Positions 25,417 to 33,635 of a stretch of DNA of 64,000 nucleotides are shown piece by piece. Numbering within the stretch: the first letter of the stretch is position 1; the number at the start of each line of letters is the position of its first letter. Source of the stretch: Devosia sp. A16 (GTDB lineage: Bacteria > Pseudomonadota > Alphaproteobacteria > Rhizobiales > Devosiaceae); NCBI RefSeq assembly GCF_001402915.1, contig NZ_CP012945.1:1589501-1653500 (forward strand). The letters run 5' to 3'. The notes beneath the pieces are model-generated. The model searched no databases and was not told where the DNA came from. It saw nothing but the letters and a program-made list of their open reading frames with translations. A program made the position numbers and the translations under genes.

Positions 25417-26133
25417 ATGCATGCTCCCGCCCCCGGCGGACCCGCGCAGTTCTGGCTCGGCGTCCGCATGTTCCTCCCCGTTGCCGTTTCCATCGCCGCC
25501 TACGGCGTGGTGTGGGGGGTGCTCGCCGGCCAGGCCGGGCTGAGCGTCCTCGAAGTGGCACTGATGAGCGGGCTGGTCTTCGCCGGCGCCAGCCAGTTCG
25601 TGGCGCTCGACATGTGGACCCCCGGCACCCTGCCGGTGCTGTCGATCGTCATCGCGGCGGGCATCGTCAACCTGCGCATGCTGCTGATGTCGGCGACGCT
25701 GCGACCGCTGGTCGGACACCTGTCGCTGCCCAGGCAACTGGGCGCCATGTTCTTCGTCTCCGACGAGCAATGGGCGATGACCATGGCGGAGGTCAGGAAG
25801 GGGCGCGGCAGCGTGGCGTTCCTCCTCGGCACCGGCGTCCTCAGCTGGTTCACCTGGATGGGGTCGACGCTGTGCGGGCGAGTGCTTGGCGCCTTCATCG
25901 ACGACCCGACGAAATACGGGCTCGATTTCGCCTTCACCGCCACCTTCCTCGCCTTGCTGCTCGGCATGTGGCGCGGCCGCGGCGACCTCGTGCCGTGGAT
26001 CGTCGGGGCACTTGCCGCCATCCTTACCTCGAGGCTGATCGAGGGAAACTGGTACATCATCGTCGGGGGCCTCGTCGGCAGCTTTGCCGGCGCCTTGGCC
26101 GAAACCATCCGGGAGCGCCGCCATGTCGCTTGA
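25417..26133 (+). CDS. azlC: AzlC family branched-chain amino acid exporter subunit
   Basis: This 238-residue membrane protein with several hydrophobic segments has the AzlC signature PVAVSIAAYGVVWGVLAGQA near the N-terminus and the ASQFVAL segment. AzlC with AzlD exports branched-chain amino acids or analogues. ATG 25417 begins directly before the first helix. It overlaps azlD by 11 bases, the normal arrangement for the two-subunit exporter. Confidence 0.92.
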   Translation: MHAPAPGGPAQFWLGVRMFLPVAVSIAAYGVVWGVLAGQAGLSVLEVALMSGLVFAGASQFVALDMWTPGTLPVLSIVIAAGIVNLRMLLMSATLRPLVGHLSLPRQLGAMFFVSDEQWAMTMAEVRKGRGSVAFLLGTGVLSWFTWMGSTLCGRVLGAFIDDPTKYGLDFAFTATFLALLLGMWRGRGDLVPWIVGALAAILTSRLIEGNWYIIVGGLVGSFAGALAETIRERRHVA

Positions 26134-26425
26134 GGCGCTGATCGCCATTCTCGGCATGGCCGCGGTCACCTTCGCCATTCGTGCCGGGGGCCTGCTGCTC
26201 GCCAACCGGCTGCCCACCACCGGCTTCGTTGCCAGCTGGATGAAGCATGTACCGGGCGCCGTGCTGGCCGCGCTGGTCGCCCCCGCGATACTCGCCGGCG
26301 GCGCCGCCGAGGCCATCGCCGCCGCGGCCACGGCGCTGATCTACATCGCCAGCAGGAACCTGTTTGCCGCCATGCTCGGCGGCGTGCTGGCCGTCTACCT
26401 CGCTCGCCTGGTGCTGGGCGCTTAG
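26123..26425 (+). CDS. azlD: AzlD domain-containing protein
   Basis: The protein has 100 residues and three to four membrane segments. It contains FAIRAGGLLLANRLP and KHVPGAVLAALVAPAIL, typical of AzlD, the small partner of AzlC. ATG 26123 lies within the end of azlC with GGGAG upstream, so the pair is translationally coupled. Confidence 0.92.
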   Translation: MSLEALIAILGMAAVTFAIRAGGLLLANRLPTTGFVASWMKHVPGAVLAALVAPAILAGGAAEAIAAAATALIYIASRNLFAAMLGGVLAVYLARLVLGA

Positions 26426-26484
26426 CGGGGCCGGCGGAACACGGCGGCCCTCTTGCCCGTTGTACGGCGAGCAAGGAGGCCGAG

Positions 26485-27060
26485 ATGCAGACCATCATCG
26501 GACAGTTCGACAGCTACGCGCATGCCGCCGCAGCCGTACGTGCCCTCAACGAGGCCGGCATCGCCCACGCCGATATCAGCTTCGTCGCCCCGCCCGACCA
26601 TCAGCCCGACGAGGTCGGCGAAGGCGCCACCACCGGGGCCGAGGTCGGCGCCGGGCTCGGTGCGGCCGGCGGCCTGTTGGCCGGTCTCGGCGTCATCTCC
26701 ATCCCGGGCCTCGGCCCGGTCGTCGCAGCCGGCTGGCTGTTCGCCACCGCCATCGGCGCCTTTGCCGGCGCCGGCGTCGGCGCAGCGACCGGTGGGCTGA
26801 TCGGCGCCTTCACCGGCGCCGGGGTCCCCGAAGCCGAAGCCAAGGCGCTGGCCGAGAAGGTCGAGCAGGGCGGCGCCATCGTCAGCGCCCGCGTCGACGA
26901 GGCGCATGCCGGCCCGGCGGCGGCCATCCTCAGGCACGCCGAGGGCATCGAAGCTGTGCCCCAGGGCGACGAAATCGAAGCCGAGGCACAGCGCCTCGCC
27001 GAGCCGGACCTGCCGCCGCGGCGCGACACCGACTACCCATTCGTGCCGCCGATTGTCTAG
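26485..27060 (+). CDS. General stress protein 17M-like, glycine-zipper protein
   Basis: The protein has 191 residues. The N-terminus (GQFDSYAHAAAAVRALNEAG) resembles the YflT/GspM domain of general stress proteins. It is followed by Gly/Ala-rich hydrophobic segments (about 50-115) that could form a glycine-zipper membrane hairpin, and an acidic C-terminus. AAGGAGG lies 9 bases upstream of ATG 26485. The molecular role is unknown; stress relation is by family only. Confidence 0.75.
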   Translation: MQTIIGQFDSYAHAAAAVRALNEAGIAHADISFVAPPDHQPDEVGEGATTGAEVGAGLGAAGGLLAGLGVISIPGLGPVVAAGWLFATAIGAFAGAGVGAATGGLIGAFTGAGVPEAEAKALAEKVEQGGAIVSARVDEAHAGPAAAILRHAEGIEAVPQGDEIEAEAQRLAEPDLPPRRDTDYPFVPPIV

Positions 27061-27114
27061 CCGCAGCGGCGGAGGGTTGCGCCTCCCCCGGCGCGATGCT
27101 ACGGGCTTCGTCGC

Positions 27115-27199
27115 GCCCCTGTGGTGGAATTGGTAGACGCAGCGGACTCAAAATCCGCCGCCGCGAGGCATGTCGGTTCGAGTCCGACCGGGGGCACCA
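27115..27199 (+). tRNA. tRNA-Leu (anticodon CAA)
   Basis: The 85-nt class II tRNA has acceptor GCCCCTG / CGGGGGC (one G-T), anticodon loop CTCAAAA giving CAA, a long variable arm, T-stem GTCGG / CCGAC and encoded CCA (27197-27199). It reads TTG codons. The convergent cyclodeaminase gene ends 6 bases after it. No attachment-site duplication is visible. Confidence 0.97.
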
Positions 27200-27205
27200 A
27201 TCCAG

Positions 27206-28153
27206 TCATTTTGCCGGACGAAGCAGCTCGGCGCGCCGGAGCAGTTCGTCGGCGACCACCACGTCGCTGCCGGTGACCCCCATCGGATAACACAGCGTGA
27301 TGCCGGGCCGCATCGGCGCGCTCCAGAGCGGCTCGACGCGCTCGCCATGCGACGTGCCGTGGAGGATGAACTTGCTTCCGAACGCGGTGACCTGCGCCGG
27401 GCTGTCCGTGACGATGGTAGCGGCGGCCTCGGCGACGTCGAGGTCCATTTCCCTCGCGACCGTGCTCTTGTAGCCGACGCTGTGCACATAGGCATCGGGC
27501 CGCAGCCACCCGGCCGCAATCACCGGCCGGAGGCTGCTCGTCGCGACGATCACGATCTCGGCGCCGTCCAGAGCCGCCTCGGCCGAGGTGGCCGGCGACA
27601 CCGCGAGCTGCAGTTTCCGCCCCATCTCGGCGCAGAACGCCGCGGTGCGCTCAGCCGACCGGGCGAACACCGTCGCGCGGCGCAGCGGCCGGACCCGTGC
27701 CGCCGCCTCCAGATGCGCCGCGGCCTGCCGCCCTGCCCCGATAACCGCCACCTCGCCGGCGTCCGGGCGGGTCCGGGCCCTGATCGCTGCCCCGCCGATC
27801 GCCCCCATCCGCAGCACGCCCAGCGCCGAGCCGAGCACCACGCCCTTCATCCGGCCGGTCGGCATGTCCCAGACGACGACCAGTTGGTCGTCGTGATGTT
27901 TGCCATTGCGCGCGACATAGGCCCGAGTGCCGGCGACGCCATCGCTCATGCCACCGGTGGAGAACACCAGGTCGGTGGATCGGTCGAAGGGCACGAACTG
28001 TCGCGGCGGCGCGACGAATGCCTGCCGCGCCAGCCGGGCGAACAGCTGTTCGACCGCGGCGATGGCAGCCGGCATGTCGGCGAGCCGCAGCACGTCCTCG
28101 TCGCGCAGAACCCTCGGCCCGGAAATCGCTGCCCCCGACTTTGCCTCGCTCAC
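27206..28153 (-). CDS. Ornithine cyclodeaminase / mu-crystallin family protein
   Basis: The 315-residue protein has the Rossmann motif GEVAVIGAGRQAAAHLEAA and the family pattern GSALGVLRMGAIGGAA. Members include ornithine cyclodeaminase, alanine dehydrogenase-like enzymes and ketimine reductases; the substrate cannot be told from the sequence. GTG 28153 is chosen: an in-frame ATG at 28258 would overlap the divergent DUF72 start and add 35 non-homologous residues. Confidence 0.87.
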   Translation of the reverse strand: MSEAKSGAAISGPRVLRDEDVLRLADMPAAIAAVEQLFARLARQAFVAPPRQFVPFDRSTDLVFSTGGMSDGVAGTRAYVARNGKHHDDQLVVVWDMPTGRMKGVVLGSALGVLRMGAIGGAAIRARTRPDAGEVAVIGAGRQAAAHLEAAARVRPLRRATVFARSAERTAAFCAEMGRKLQLAVSPATSAEAALDGAEIVIVATSSLRPVIAAGWLRPDAYVHSVGYKSTVAREMDLDVAEAAATIVTDSPAQVTAFGSKFILHGTSHGERVEPLWSAPMRPGITLCYPMGVTGSDVVVADELLRRAELLRPAK

Positions 28154-28256
28154 CCTAGCGTCCGCCACGCGTCGCGAGAAGCCGCCTTGGGCAACGGGCT
28201 TGTGTTGCGCTGTAAGCTCGCCCACCTTGGCGGCGGATTTGCGTTGCGAGGGAAGC

Positions 28257-29129
28257 ATGGCGGGAACGATCGGGCTCGGGACGGCCGGCTGGGTATTCGA
28301 GGCCTGGCGGAAGAGCTACTACCCGGACGGGCTGAAGCAGAAGGACGAGCTGGCCTACTCGAGTGCCCGGCTCGGCAATATCGAGATCAACGCCACCTTC
28401 TATTCGCATCAGAAGGCGGCGAGTTTCGAGAACTGGGCCAGCCAGACCCCGGACGATTTCGTCTTCACCGTGAAGGGCCACCAGTTGGTGACCCACATCA
28501 AGCGGCTGAAGGATGTCGAGCTGCCACTCGCCAACTTCTTCGCCTCGGGGGTCATGGCGCTGGGCAAGAAACTCGGGCCGTTCTGCTGGCAACTGCCCGG
28601 CAACAGCAAATACGATCCTGAGCGGATGGAGGCGTTTCTCTCACTGCTGCCGCAGACGCCGGACGCGCTGGTCGCGCTGGCCGGCAAGGCCGACCATGGC
28701 AAGAACCCGCCTTACCTCGACGCCGCCGGCATAACGAAAGTTCGCCACGCCATCGAAGTGCGGCACGAGAGTTTTGCCGATCCGCGCTTCATCGCACAGT
28801 TGCGGGCGCACAACGTCGCCCTCGTCGTCGCCGACACCGCCGAGTGGGCCTATATCGACCAGACCGCCGATTTCTCCTATGCCCGACTGCAGGGTGCGCC
28901 GGGCAAGGAGAGCTACTCGATTGCCGAGCGCGAGGTTCGCGCCGGCTGGCTCAAGGCGTGGGCCGAAGGCAAGCCGGTTACCGATGCGCCCTATGTCACG
29001 GCGGCCGAAGCCAGCCCACCGCCCCGCGACGTGTTCGCCTTCTTCGTCTCCACCGACAAGGAACATGCGCCCGCCAATGCTCGCGCGGTGATGGCCACGC
29101 TCGGCCTCACCGGGCCGGGCGGCGAGTGA
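28257..29129 (+). CDS. DUF72 domain-containing protein
   Basis: This 290-residue TIM-barrel-like protein begins MAGTIGLGTAGWVFEAWRKS and contains NIEINATFYSHQ and KGHQLVTHIKRL, which are DUF72 (YecE-like) hallmarks. The function is unknown. ATG 28257 has GAGGGAA 3 bases upstream, and the protein starts exactly with the conserved GTAGW strand, so longer in-frame extensions are rejected. Confidence 0.92.
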   Translation: MAGTIGLGTAGWVFEAWRKSYYPDGLKQKDELAYSSARLGNIEINATFYSHQKAASFENWASQTPDDFVFTVKGHQLVTHIKRLKDVELPLANFFASGVMALGKKLGPFCWQLPGNSKYDPERMEAFLSLLPQTPDALVALAGKADHGKNPPYLDAAGITKVRHAIEVRHESFADPRFIAQLRAHNVALVVADTAEWAYIDQTADFSYARLQGAPGKESYSIAEREVRAGWLKAWAEGKPVTDAPYVTAAEASPPPRDVFAFFVSTDKEHAPANARAVMATLGLTGPGGE

Positions 29130-29263
29130 CGATCTCGTGAGCGGGCTTAAGTTGACTTGGGCCCCACGCCCGAGAATATGACGCGCATCCGTATCAAGTA
29201 TGTCGCGCTTCCGAACCGGAAAAGTCTGCAACCTTTCCTGGAAGCGCTGCTAGGAGCGTCACC

Positions 29264-29767
29264 GTGACCACCAGCCTCGCCACCGATCGTCCTCGCCTGC
29301 TCGCAACGATTGCGTTCGTCCTCGGCCTTGCGACCATTGCCGGCGCCTGGGGCTCGCAGCTGTTCGGCGGCCTGGTGCCGTGCGAACTCTGCCTCGAGCA
29401 GCGCATGCCGTACTACTGGGGCCTGCCGCTGCTGGCGCTGGTGCTGATCCTGTGGCACCGGCTGCCGCGCGCCGTCTGGTATGTCGGCATCGCCCTGGTG
29501 CTGCTGACCTTTGTGTGGTCGACCTACCTTGCCGGCTACCACGCGGGTGTCGAATACGGCTTCTGGCCCGGCCCCACCGCCTGCACGGGCACCGGCGTCG
29601 ATGTGAGTTTTTCCGACCTCACCAATATCAACGCCGCGCGCGTCGTCCCCTGCGACAAGATCCAGTTCAGCCTGTTCGGCGTGACGCTGGCCGGCGCCAA
29701 TACCCTGATCTCGGCCGCGATCGTGCTGATGCTCGGCGCGGTGCTGTTGCGGGGCCGCAAGGCCTGA
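29264..29767 (+). CDS. dsbB: Disulfide bond formation protein DsbB family
   Basis: The 167-residue inner-membrane protein has four predicted helices, the CxxC pair in PCELCLEQR (periplasmic loop 1) and a second cysteine pair in loop 2 (ACTGTG and VPCDKIQFSLFG). It reoxidises DsbA-type thiol oxidases and passes electrons to quinone. Start GTG 29264 follows TAGGAG. It ends 3 bases from the convergent hydrolase gene. Confidence 0.93.
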   Translation: MTTSLATDRPRLLATIAFVLGLATIAGAWGSQLFGGLVPCELCLEQRMPYYWGLPLLALVLILWHRLPRAVWYVGIALVLLTFVWSTYLAGYHAGVEYGFWPGPTACTGTGVDVSFSDLTNINAARVVPCDKIQFSLFGVTLAGANTLISAAIVLMLGAVLLRGRKA

Positions 29768-29770
29768 ACG

Positions 29771-30652
29771 CTACCGCCCGAGAAAGGCCGTCGCCACCTC
29801 GGTGAGCAGCGGCGACTCGATCAGGCTGTAATGCGTCGTACCGGGAAGGATGGCGAGCTGGCTGGCGGGACGCTGCGAGCCGTCGAGCCCGGCATCGCGC
29901 TGGCCTCCGCCAAGAAGCTTCCAGAACGCCACCATGTGCTCGGGCCGGATGGAATCGGCGTCGGCGAAGACCAGCAGGGTCGGAGCCTTGATCGCCTTGA
30001 TCAGCTCGGTCCAGTCGTGCTCGGGCTGGTTCATCTCCCCTGACTTGCGCATCACCCGTTCCCAGTCGACACCGGGATAGAGCTCCGCCAGCGGCGAGCC
30101 GGCCAGTTGCTTGCCGATAGCAGCTGCCATGCCGGGCATCTGCGCGAAGGCCTGCCGCACCTCCGGATAGTCGCCGTCGGTGCTGAAGCCCACCGCGACC
30201 GATACCAGCTTTTCGACCTGCTCCGGGTGCCGGATCGCCACCTGCAGCGCCACGGCGGCGCCCAGTGAATAGCCCATCACACGCGCCTGGCCGATGCCCA
30301 GATGTGCGAGCACCGCAGCCGCGTCGTCGGCCATCGTCTCGGCGGACCAGGGCGCGTCGCTGTCCGTACTGAGGCCATGGCCGCGCAGGTGGATGGCGAT
30401 CACCCGATGTGTCCTCGCCATCGCCTCGAGCGGCGCCCCGAACGTGGTGGACGGGGTGACGCCGCCATGCAGCAGCACCAGCGGCGGCCCATCGCCGTGG
30501 ATTTCGTAGTAGATCTCGGCGCCGTCGACCGGGACCTTGCCGGTGCTGCTGGGTGTGCTCATCGGATCGTCTCCTGCGGTTTGCGCAATGACAGGCGCCG
30601 CGGCGAATGCCGCCGCGGCCAAGGCAAAAGTGACGACACTGCGCCTCAGCAT
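29771..30652 (-). CDS. Alpha/beta hydrolase, probably exported
   Basis: This 293-residue alpha/beta hydrolase has HGGVTPSTTF (oxyanion region), nucleophile elbow GYSLGAAVAL, and a C-terminal His in GTTHYSLIES. A signal-like N-terminus (MLRRSVVTFALAAAAFAAAP) suggests export; an internal ATG at residue 31 would give a cytosolic form. It is the last gene of an ArsR-SRPBCC-hydrolase operon, overlapping the SRPBCC stop by 7 bases. The substrate is unknown. Confidence 0.9.
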   Translation of the reverse strand: MLRRSVVTFALAAAAFAAAPVIAQTAGDDPMSTPSSTGKVPVDGAEIYYEIHGDGPPLVLLHGGVTPSTTFGAPLEAMARTHRVIAIHLRGHGLSTDSDAPWSAETMADDAAAVLAHLGIGQARVMGYSLGAAVALQVAIRHPEQVEKLVSVAVGFSTDGDYPEVRQAFAQMPGMAAAIGKQLAGSPLAELYPGVDWERVMRKSGEMNQPEHDWTELIKAIKAPTLLVFADADSIRPEHMVAFWKLLGGGQRDAGLDGSQRPASQLAILPGTTHYSLIESPLLTEVATAFLGR

Positions 30653-31131
30653 GAGGCGAGCCGCCGCTCGAGTTTGTCGAGCGCCTGGCTGGTGCCGGCT
30701 TGGAAGCCGCCGGTCACGGCGACGGCGAGGTCCGCGGCGCTGTCGAATTCGGCGCGCATGGTGAAGACCGTTTCCTCCCCGAGCGCCTCGAAGGTGAGGG
30801 TCGCGAGATAGGTCGGCGGGGCGTTGCGCACCGCCGTGCCGGACGGGCGAAGCGGCCGGTAGACGATCCGCTCGGGGGCGAGAATCTCGATGAACTGGTA
30901 GCGTACATGACGTTCGGCGCCGTCGGGCGCGTGCATGGTGACATGCCACTCGCCACCAGTGCGGAACTCGAGCTTGCTGATGCTGGAGGTGAAGCTCTCG
31001 GGCCCCCACCACTGGGCCAGCAGGTGAGGATCCTCGAAGGTCCGCCAGACCAGGCGGCGCGGCGCCTTGAGCCGGCGGGTGATGATCAGTTCGCGCTGTT
31101 CCAGCGGGTCCATGGCGATATCACCGGCCAT
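30646..31131 (-). CDS. SRPBCC (AHSA1-like) domain protein
   Basis: The 161-residue protein has the AHSA1/START-type fold: ITRRLKAPRRLVWRTFEDP, LAQWWGPESFTSS and a C-terminal helix (GGFQAGTSQALDKLERRL). Such proteins bind hydrophobic ligands in a central cavity. ATG 31131 follows GAGGT; GTG 31137 with AGGAAG is an alternative. It is regularly encoded after an ArsR regulator, as here, and is probably under its control. Confidence 0.9.
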   Translation of the reverse strand: MAGDIAMDPLEQRELIITRRLKAPRRLVWRTFEDPHLLAQWWGPESFTSSISKLEFRTGGEWHVTMHAPDGAERHVRYQFIEILAPERIVYRPLRPSGTAVRNAPPTYLATLTFEALGEETVFTMRAEFDSAADLAVAVTGGFQAGTSQALDKLERRLASC

Positions 31132-31138
31132 CTGCACC

Positions 31139-31486
31139 TCAGTTCTTCCTGGCGGTGGGATCGGCCGCCTGCAGGCGTTCGAGCAACCCATCGAGCCGAT
31201 TGAGGCTGGTGTCCCAGAACTTCGAGAACTCCTCGATCCAGCCGACGGCTTCGCGCAGCGGTTGCGCCTCAAGCCGGCACGGGCGCAACTGGGCGTTGCG
31301 GCCGCGGCTGATCAGGCCCGCGCCCTCAAGCACCTTGAGATGCTTGCAGACCGCCGGAATGCTCATCTCGAACGGTGCCGCCAGCTCCTTGACCGACGCC
31401 TCTCCATCCATCAGCCGCATCAGGATGGCGCGGCGAGTCGGATCGGCGATGGCAGAAAGAGTGAGGCTGAGCTGGTCGGGTTGCAT
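31139..31486 (-). CDS. ArsR family winged-helix regulator
   Basis: The 115-residue regulator has the ArsR HTH (EASVKELAAPFEMSIPAVCK, then HLKVLEGAGLISRGR). The ELCVCDL-type metal motif is absent, so it probably does not sense arsenic. This subgroup partners with SRPBCC genes. ATG 31486 has AGGAG 5 bases upstream. The CTAAC/GTTAG repeats just upstream are its likely operator. Confidence 0.92.
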   Translation of the reverse strand: MQPDQLSLTLSAIADPTRRAILMRLMDGEASVKELAAPFEMSIPAVCKHLKVLEGAGLISRGRNAQLRPCRLEAQPLREAVGWIEEFSKFWDTSLNRLDGLLERLQAADPTARKN

Positions 31487-31498
31487 ACCCACTCCTAA

Positions 31499-31553
31499 CT
31501 AACTGGTTAGCTAACTGATCGGTTAGATATGACAAGGCACAGGCCAATGTCAA
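31499..31553 (-). promoter_or_regulatory. ArsR operator array and promoter
   Basis: Palindromes CTAACTGGTTAG (31499-31510), GTTAGCTAAC (31506-31515) and CTAACTGATCGGTTAG (31511-31526) overlap one another. A consensus -35 TTGACA (31553-31548) and a -10-like TATCTA (31529-31524) lie just upstream. Binding of the regulator here would block its own operon. Confidence 0.75.
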
Positions 31554-31663
31554 GCGAACGAGCGCGTTCAGGCGAGGCGCCGTGATGCGGCTCGCCCACG
31601 CTGAACGCGACGTCGCTCATGTTGCTGCGGTTAGATAGAGGGGCCGGAAACCCGGTGGAGGCC

Positions 31664-32221
31664 CTACGGCTCCAGCTCGATGTCCCAGTACAGGTAGTCG
31701 AGCCAGCTCTGATGCAGGTGGTTGGGCGGGAAGGCCCGGCCGTTATTGTGCAGGTCGTGCACCGTCGGCTGGAACGGCTCCTGCATCGGGAACATCTTGA
31801 TTTCCCGCGGCAGCCGGTTGGCTTTCCTGAGGTTGCACGGCGCGCAGGCCGCGACGACGTTCTCCCAGGTGGTGCGGCCACCCTTCGAGCGCGGGATCAC
31901 GTGGTCGAAGGTGAGGTCGTCCCGCGCGCCGCAATACTGGCACTGGAATTTGTCGCGCAGGAACACGTTGAAACGGGTGAACGCAGGATGTCGCGCCGGC
32001 TTCACGTAGTCCTTGAGCGAGACGACGCTGGGCAGCAGCATCTCGAAGCTCGGCGACTTGATCACCCGGTCGTAATTGGACACCACATGTACGCGATCGA
32101 GGCAGATCGCCTTGATCGCGTCCTGCCAGGACCATAGCGACAAGGGGTAGTAGCTGAGTGGCCTGTAATCGGCATTCAGCACCAGAGCAGGGCTATTCTC
32201 AAGCGACACATGTACTGTCAC
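31664..32221 (-). CDS. HNH endonuclease
   Basis: This 185-residue protein has a structural zinc site and HNH core: CQYCGARDDLTFDHVIPRSK ... WENVVAACAPCNLRKANR. An N-terminal domain of about 80 residues (NADYRPLSYYPLSLWSWQDA) is the form common across alphaproteobacteria. It is a chromosomal single gene of unknown role, with no restriction-modification or phage neighbours. Confidence 0.92.
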   Translation of the reverse strand: MTVHVSLENSPALVLNADYRPLSYYPLSLWSWQDAIKAICLDRVHVVSNYDRVIKSPSFEMLLPSVVSLKDYVKPARHPAFTRFNVFLRDKFQCQYCGARDDLTFDHVIPRSKGGRTTWENVVAACAPCNLRKANRLPREIKMFPMQEPFQPTVHDLHNNGRAFPPNHLHQSWLDYLYWDIELEP

Positions 32222-32316
32222 TTGTCGCCCCCCGAACGGGAATCGCGGCCAGTCATGATCAGCAATATTCTATGCCGACTGTGACACCCCTGTGAAGCGC
32301 GATTCGATCAGTCGAT

Positions 32317-32961
32317 TCAGGCGGTTTGCGCCAGCATGAAGGAGGTGGCGAAATCCAGCCCGTCCGGCGCGATGCCGTGCGCCGTGCCCGGCGAAATATG
32401 CAGCGAGACATCGAAGCCTGCGGCCGTCAGTTCGGTCGCCGCCTTCCGGCTGAGCCCCGGATCGACCACCTGGTCGAGGTCGCCATGGATCAGCGCCACG
32501 GGCGGCTTGTCGATGGCCGGGAAGCCGTCGGCCGGAACGAAGGCGCCTGAGAACGCCACGATCCCCTTGAGCGGCCGCGGCAGCGCCGTGCCGACATGGA
32601 GCGCCATCATCGCGCCCTGGGAGAAGCCGACGAGGAACGTATCGGCGGGCTTGATCCCGGTCTGCGACCACAGGTCGGTTAGGAACTCGATGATATCAGG
32701 GGCCGCCGTCTTCGCCCCTTCGATGCGGCCGGCGATGCGATCCACGGCCAGCGGAAACCACTCGAAGCCGAACGGATTGCTGGCACATGGCGTCGGTGCG
32801 TTGGGCGCGATGAACAGCGCATCGGGCAGCAGCGGGCCCCAGTGGTGGCCCAGCCCGATCAGGTCGCTGCCGTCGGCGCCATAGCCGTGCAGCAGGATCA
32901 CCGCCTGCGTCGGAGTGCCGCCGCTTTTGGGCGGCAGCATCGGGCCGGAGAGCTTGGCCAT
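32317..32961 (-). CDS. Carboxylesterase / phospholipase-type alpha/beta hydrolase
   Basis: The 214-residue protein fits the phospholipase/carboxylesterase family (YpfH-like): AVILLHGYGADGSDLIGLG, nucleophile elbow VGFSQGAMMAL, Asp in ALIHGDLDQVVDP and His in PGTAHGIAPDG. It probably hydrolyses short-chain esters or lysophospholipids in the cytoplasm. It shares one base with the stop of the upstream glycosylase gene (TGATG), so they form an operon. Confidence 0.9.
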   Translation of the reverse strand: MAKLSGPMLPPKSGGTPTQAVILLHGYGADGSDLIGLGHHWGPLLPDALFIAPNAPTPCASNPFGFEWFPLAVDRIAGRIEGAKTAAPDIIEFLTDLWSQTGIKPADTFLVGFSQGAMMALHVGTALPRPLKGIVAFSGAFVPADGFPAIDKPPVALIHGDLDQVVDPGLSRKAATELTAAGFDVSLHISPGTAHGIAPDGLDFATSFMLAQTA

Positions 32962-33605
32962 CAGATCGACAATCCTTCCTTGTTCCGCACGGCGCGATAA
33001 TAGCGCCAGAGCAGCAATGCGGCAGTGGAGCGATAGGGCGACCAGCGCCGCGCCATCTCGATCAAGTCCTTTACCGCCGGCTTGCCGTCAAGCCCGAACG
33101 CCCATTCCGCCGCCCGCTGCAGCGCCACGTCGCCGGCCGGGAAGATGTCGGGATGCGCCGCCGAAAACATCAGGTAGATTTCCGCCGTCCAGGGCCCGAT
33201 GCCCTTGAGCCGGGTCAGCGCCGTAATCGCTGCATCGGCCGGCAGTTCGGCGAGATGGGCGAAGTCGACCTCGCCCCCCGCGATGGCTTCGGCCAGTCCC
33301 CGCAAGGTGCGGTACTTGCCGCCCGATTGTCCGGCGCCGCGCACTGCGGCTTCGGTGAGCTTCAGATAACCCACGGGGTCGAGCGCCCCCTCGAGCCGGG
33401 CGAAGCGACTCCAGATCGCATCGGCGCTGGCGGTCGACACCTGCTGGCCGGTAACGATCCGGGCCAGCCCTTCGAAGCCACCCGGAAAGCGGCGGATCTC
33501 GAAACTGCCGGCCCGTTCGGCAACCGGGCCGAGGCGGGGGTCGAGCGCAATCAGCGCGTCGAGCTGGCGCTGCAGCGCCTCGGCCGAATCGAGACGATCT
33601 GTCAA
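32961..33605 (-). CDS. DNA-3-methyladenine glycosylase II (AlkA-like)
   Basis: The 214-residue protein has an HhH-GPD domain: hairpin LTRLKGIGPWTAEIYLMF and, about 15 residues on, catalytic Asp in PAGDVALQRA. It excises alkylated bases. It lacks the N-terminal TBP-like domain of E. coli AlkA and is of the short type. TTG 33605 with AAGGAC 6 bases upstream is chosen; a longer open frame extends across gluQ and is not credible. Only 30 bases separate it from the divergent gluQ start. Confidence 0.9.
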   Translation of the reverse strand: MTDRLDSAEALQRQLDALIALDPRLGPVAERAGSFEIRRFPGGFEGLARIVTGQQVSTASADAIWSRFARLEGALDPVGYLKLTEAAVRGAGQSGGKYRTLRGLAEAIAGGEVDFAHLAELPADAAITALTRLKGIGPWTAEIYLMFSAAHPDIFPAGDVALQRAAEWAFGLDGKPAVKDLIEMARRWSPYRSTAALLLWRYYRAVRNKEGLSI

Positions 33606-33635
33606 AGAAATGTCCTTACGTGCTAGCACTTTGTC

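Noticed and set aside
31664-32221. HNH endonuclease as part of a restriction or phage-defence system
   Set aside because: It is a common stand-alone alphaproteobacterial gene; no methyltransferase, helicase or defence genes are beside it.
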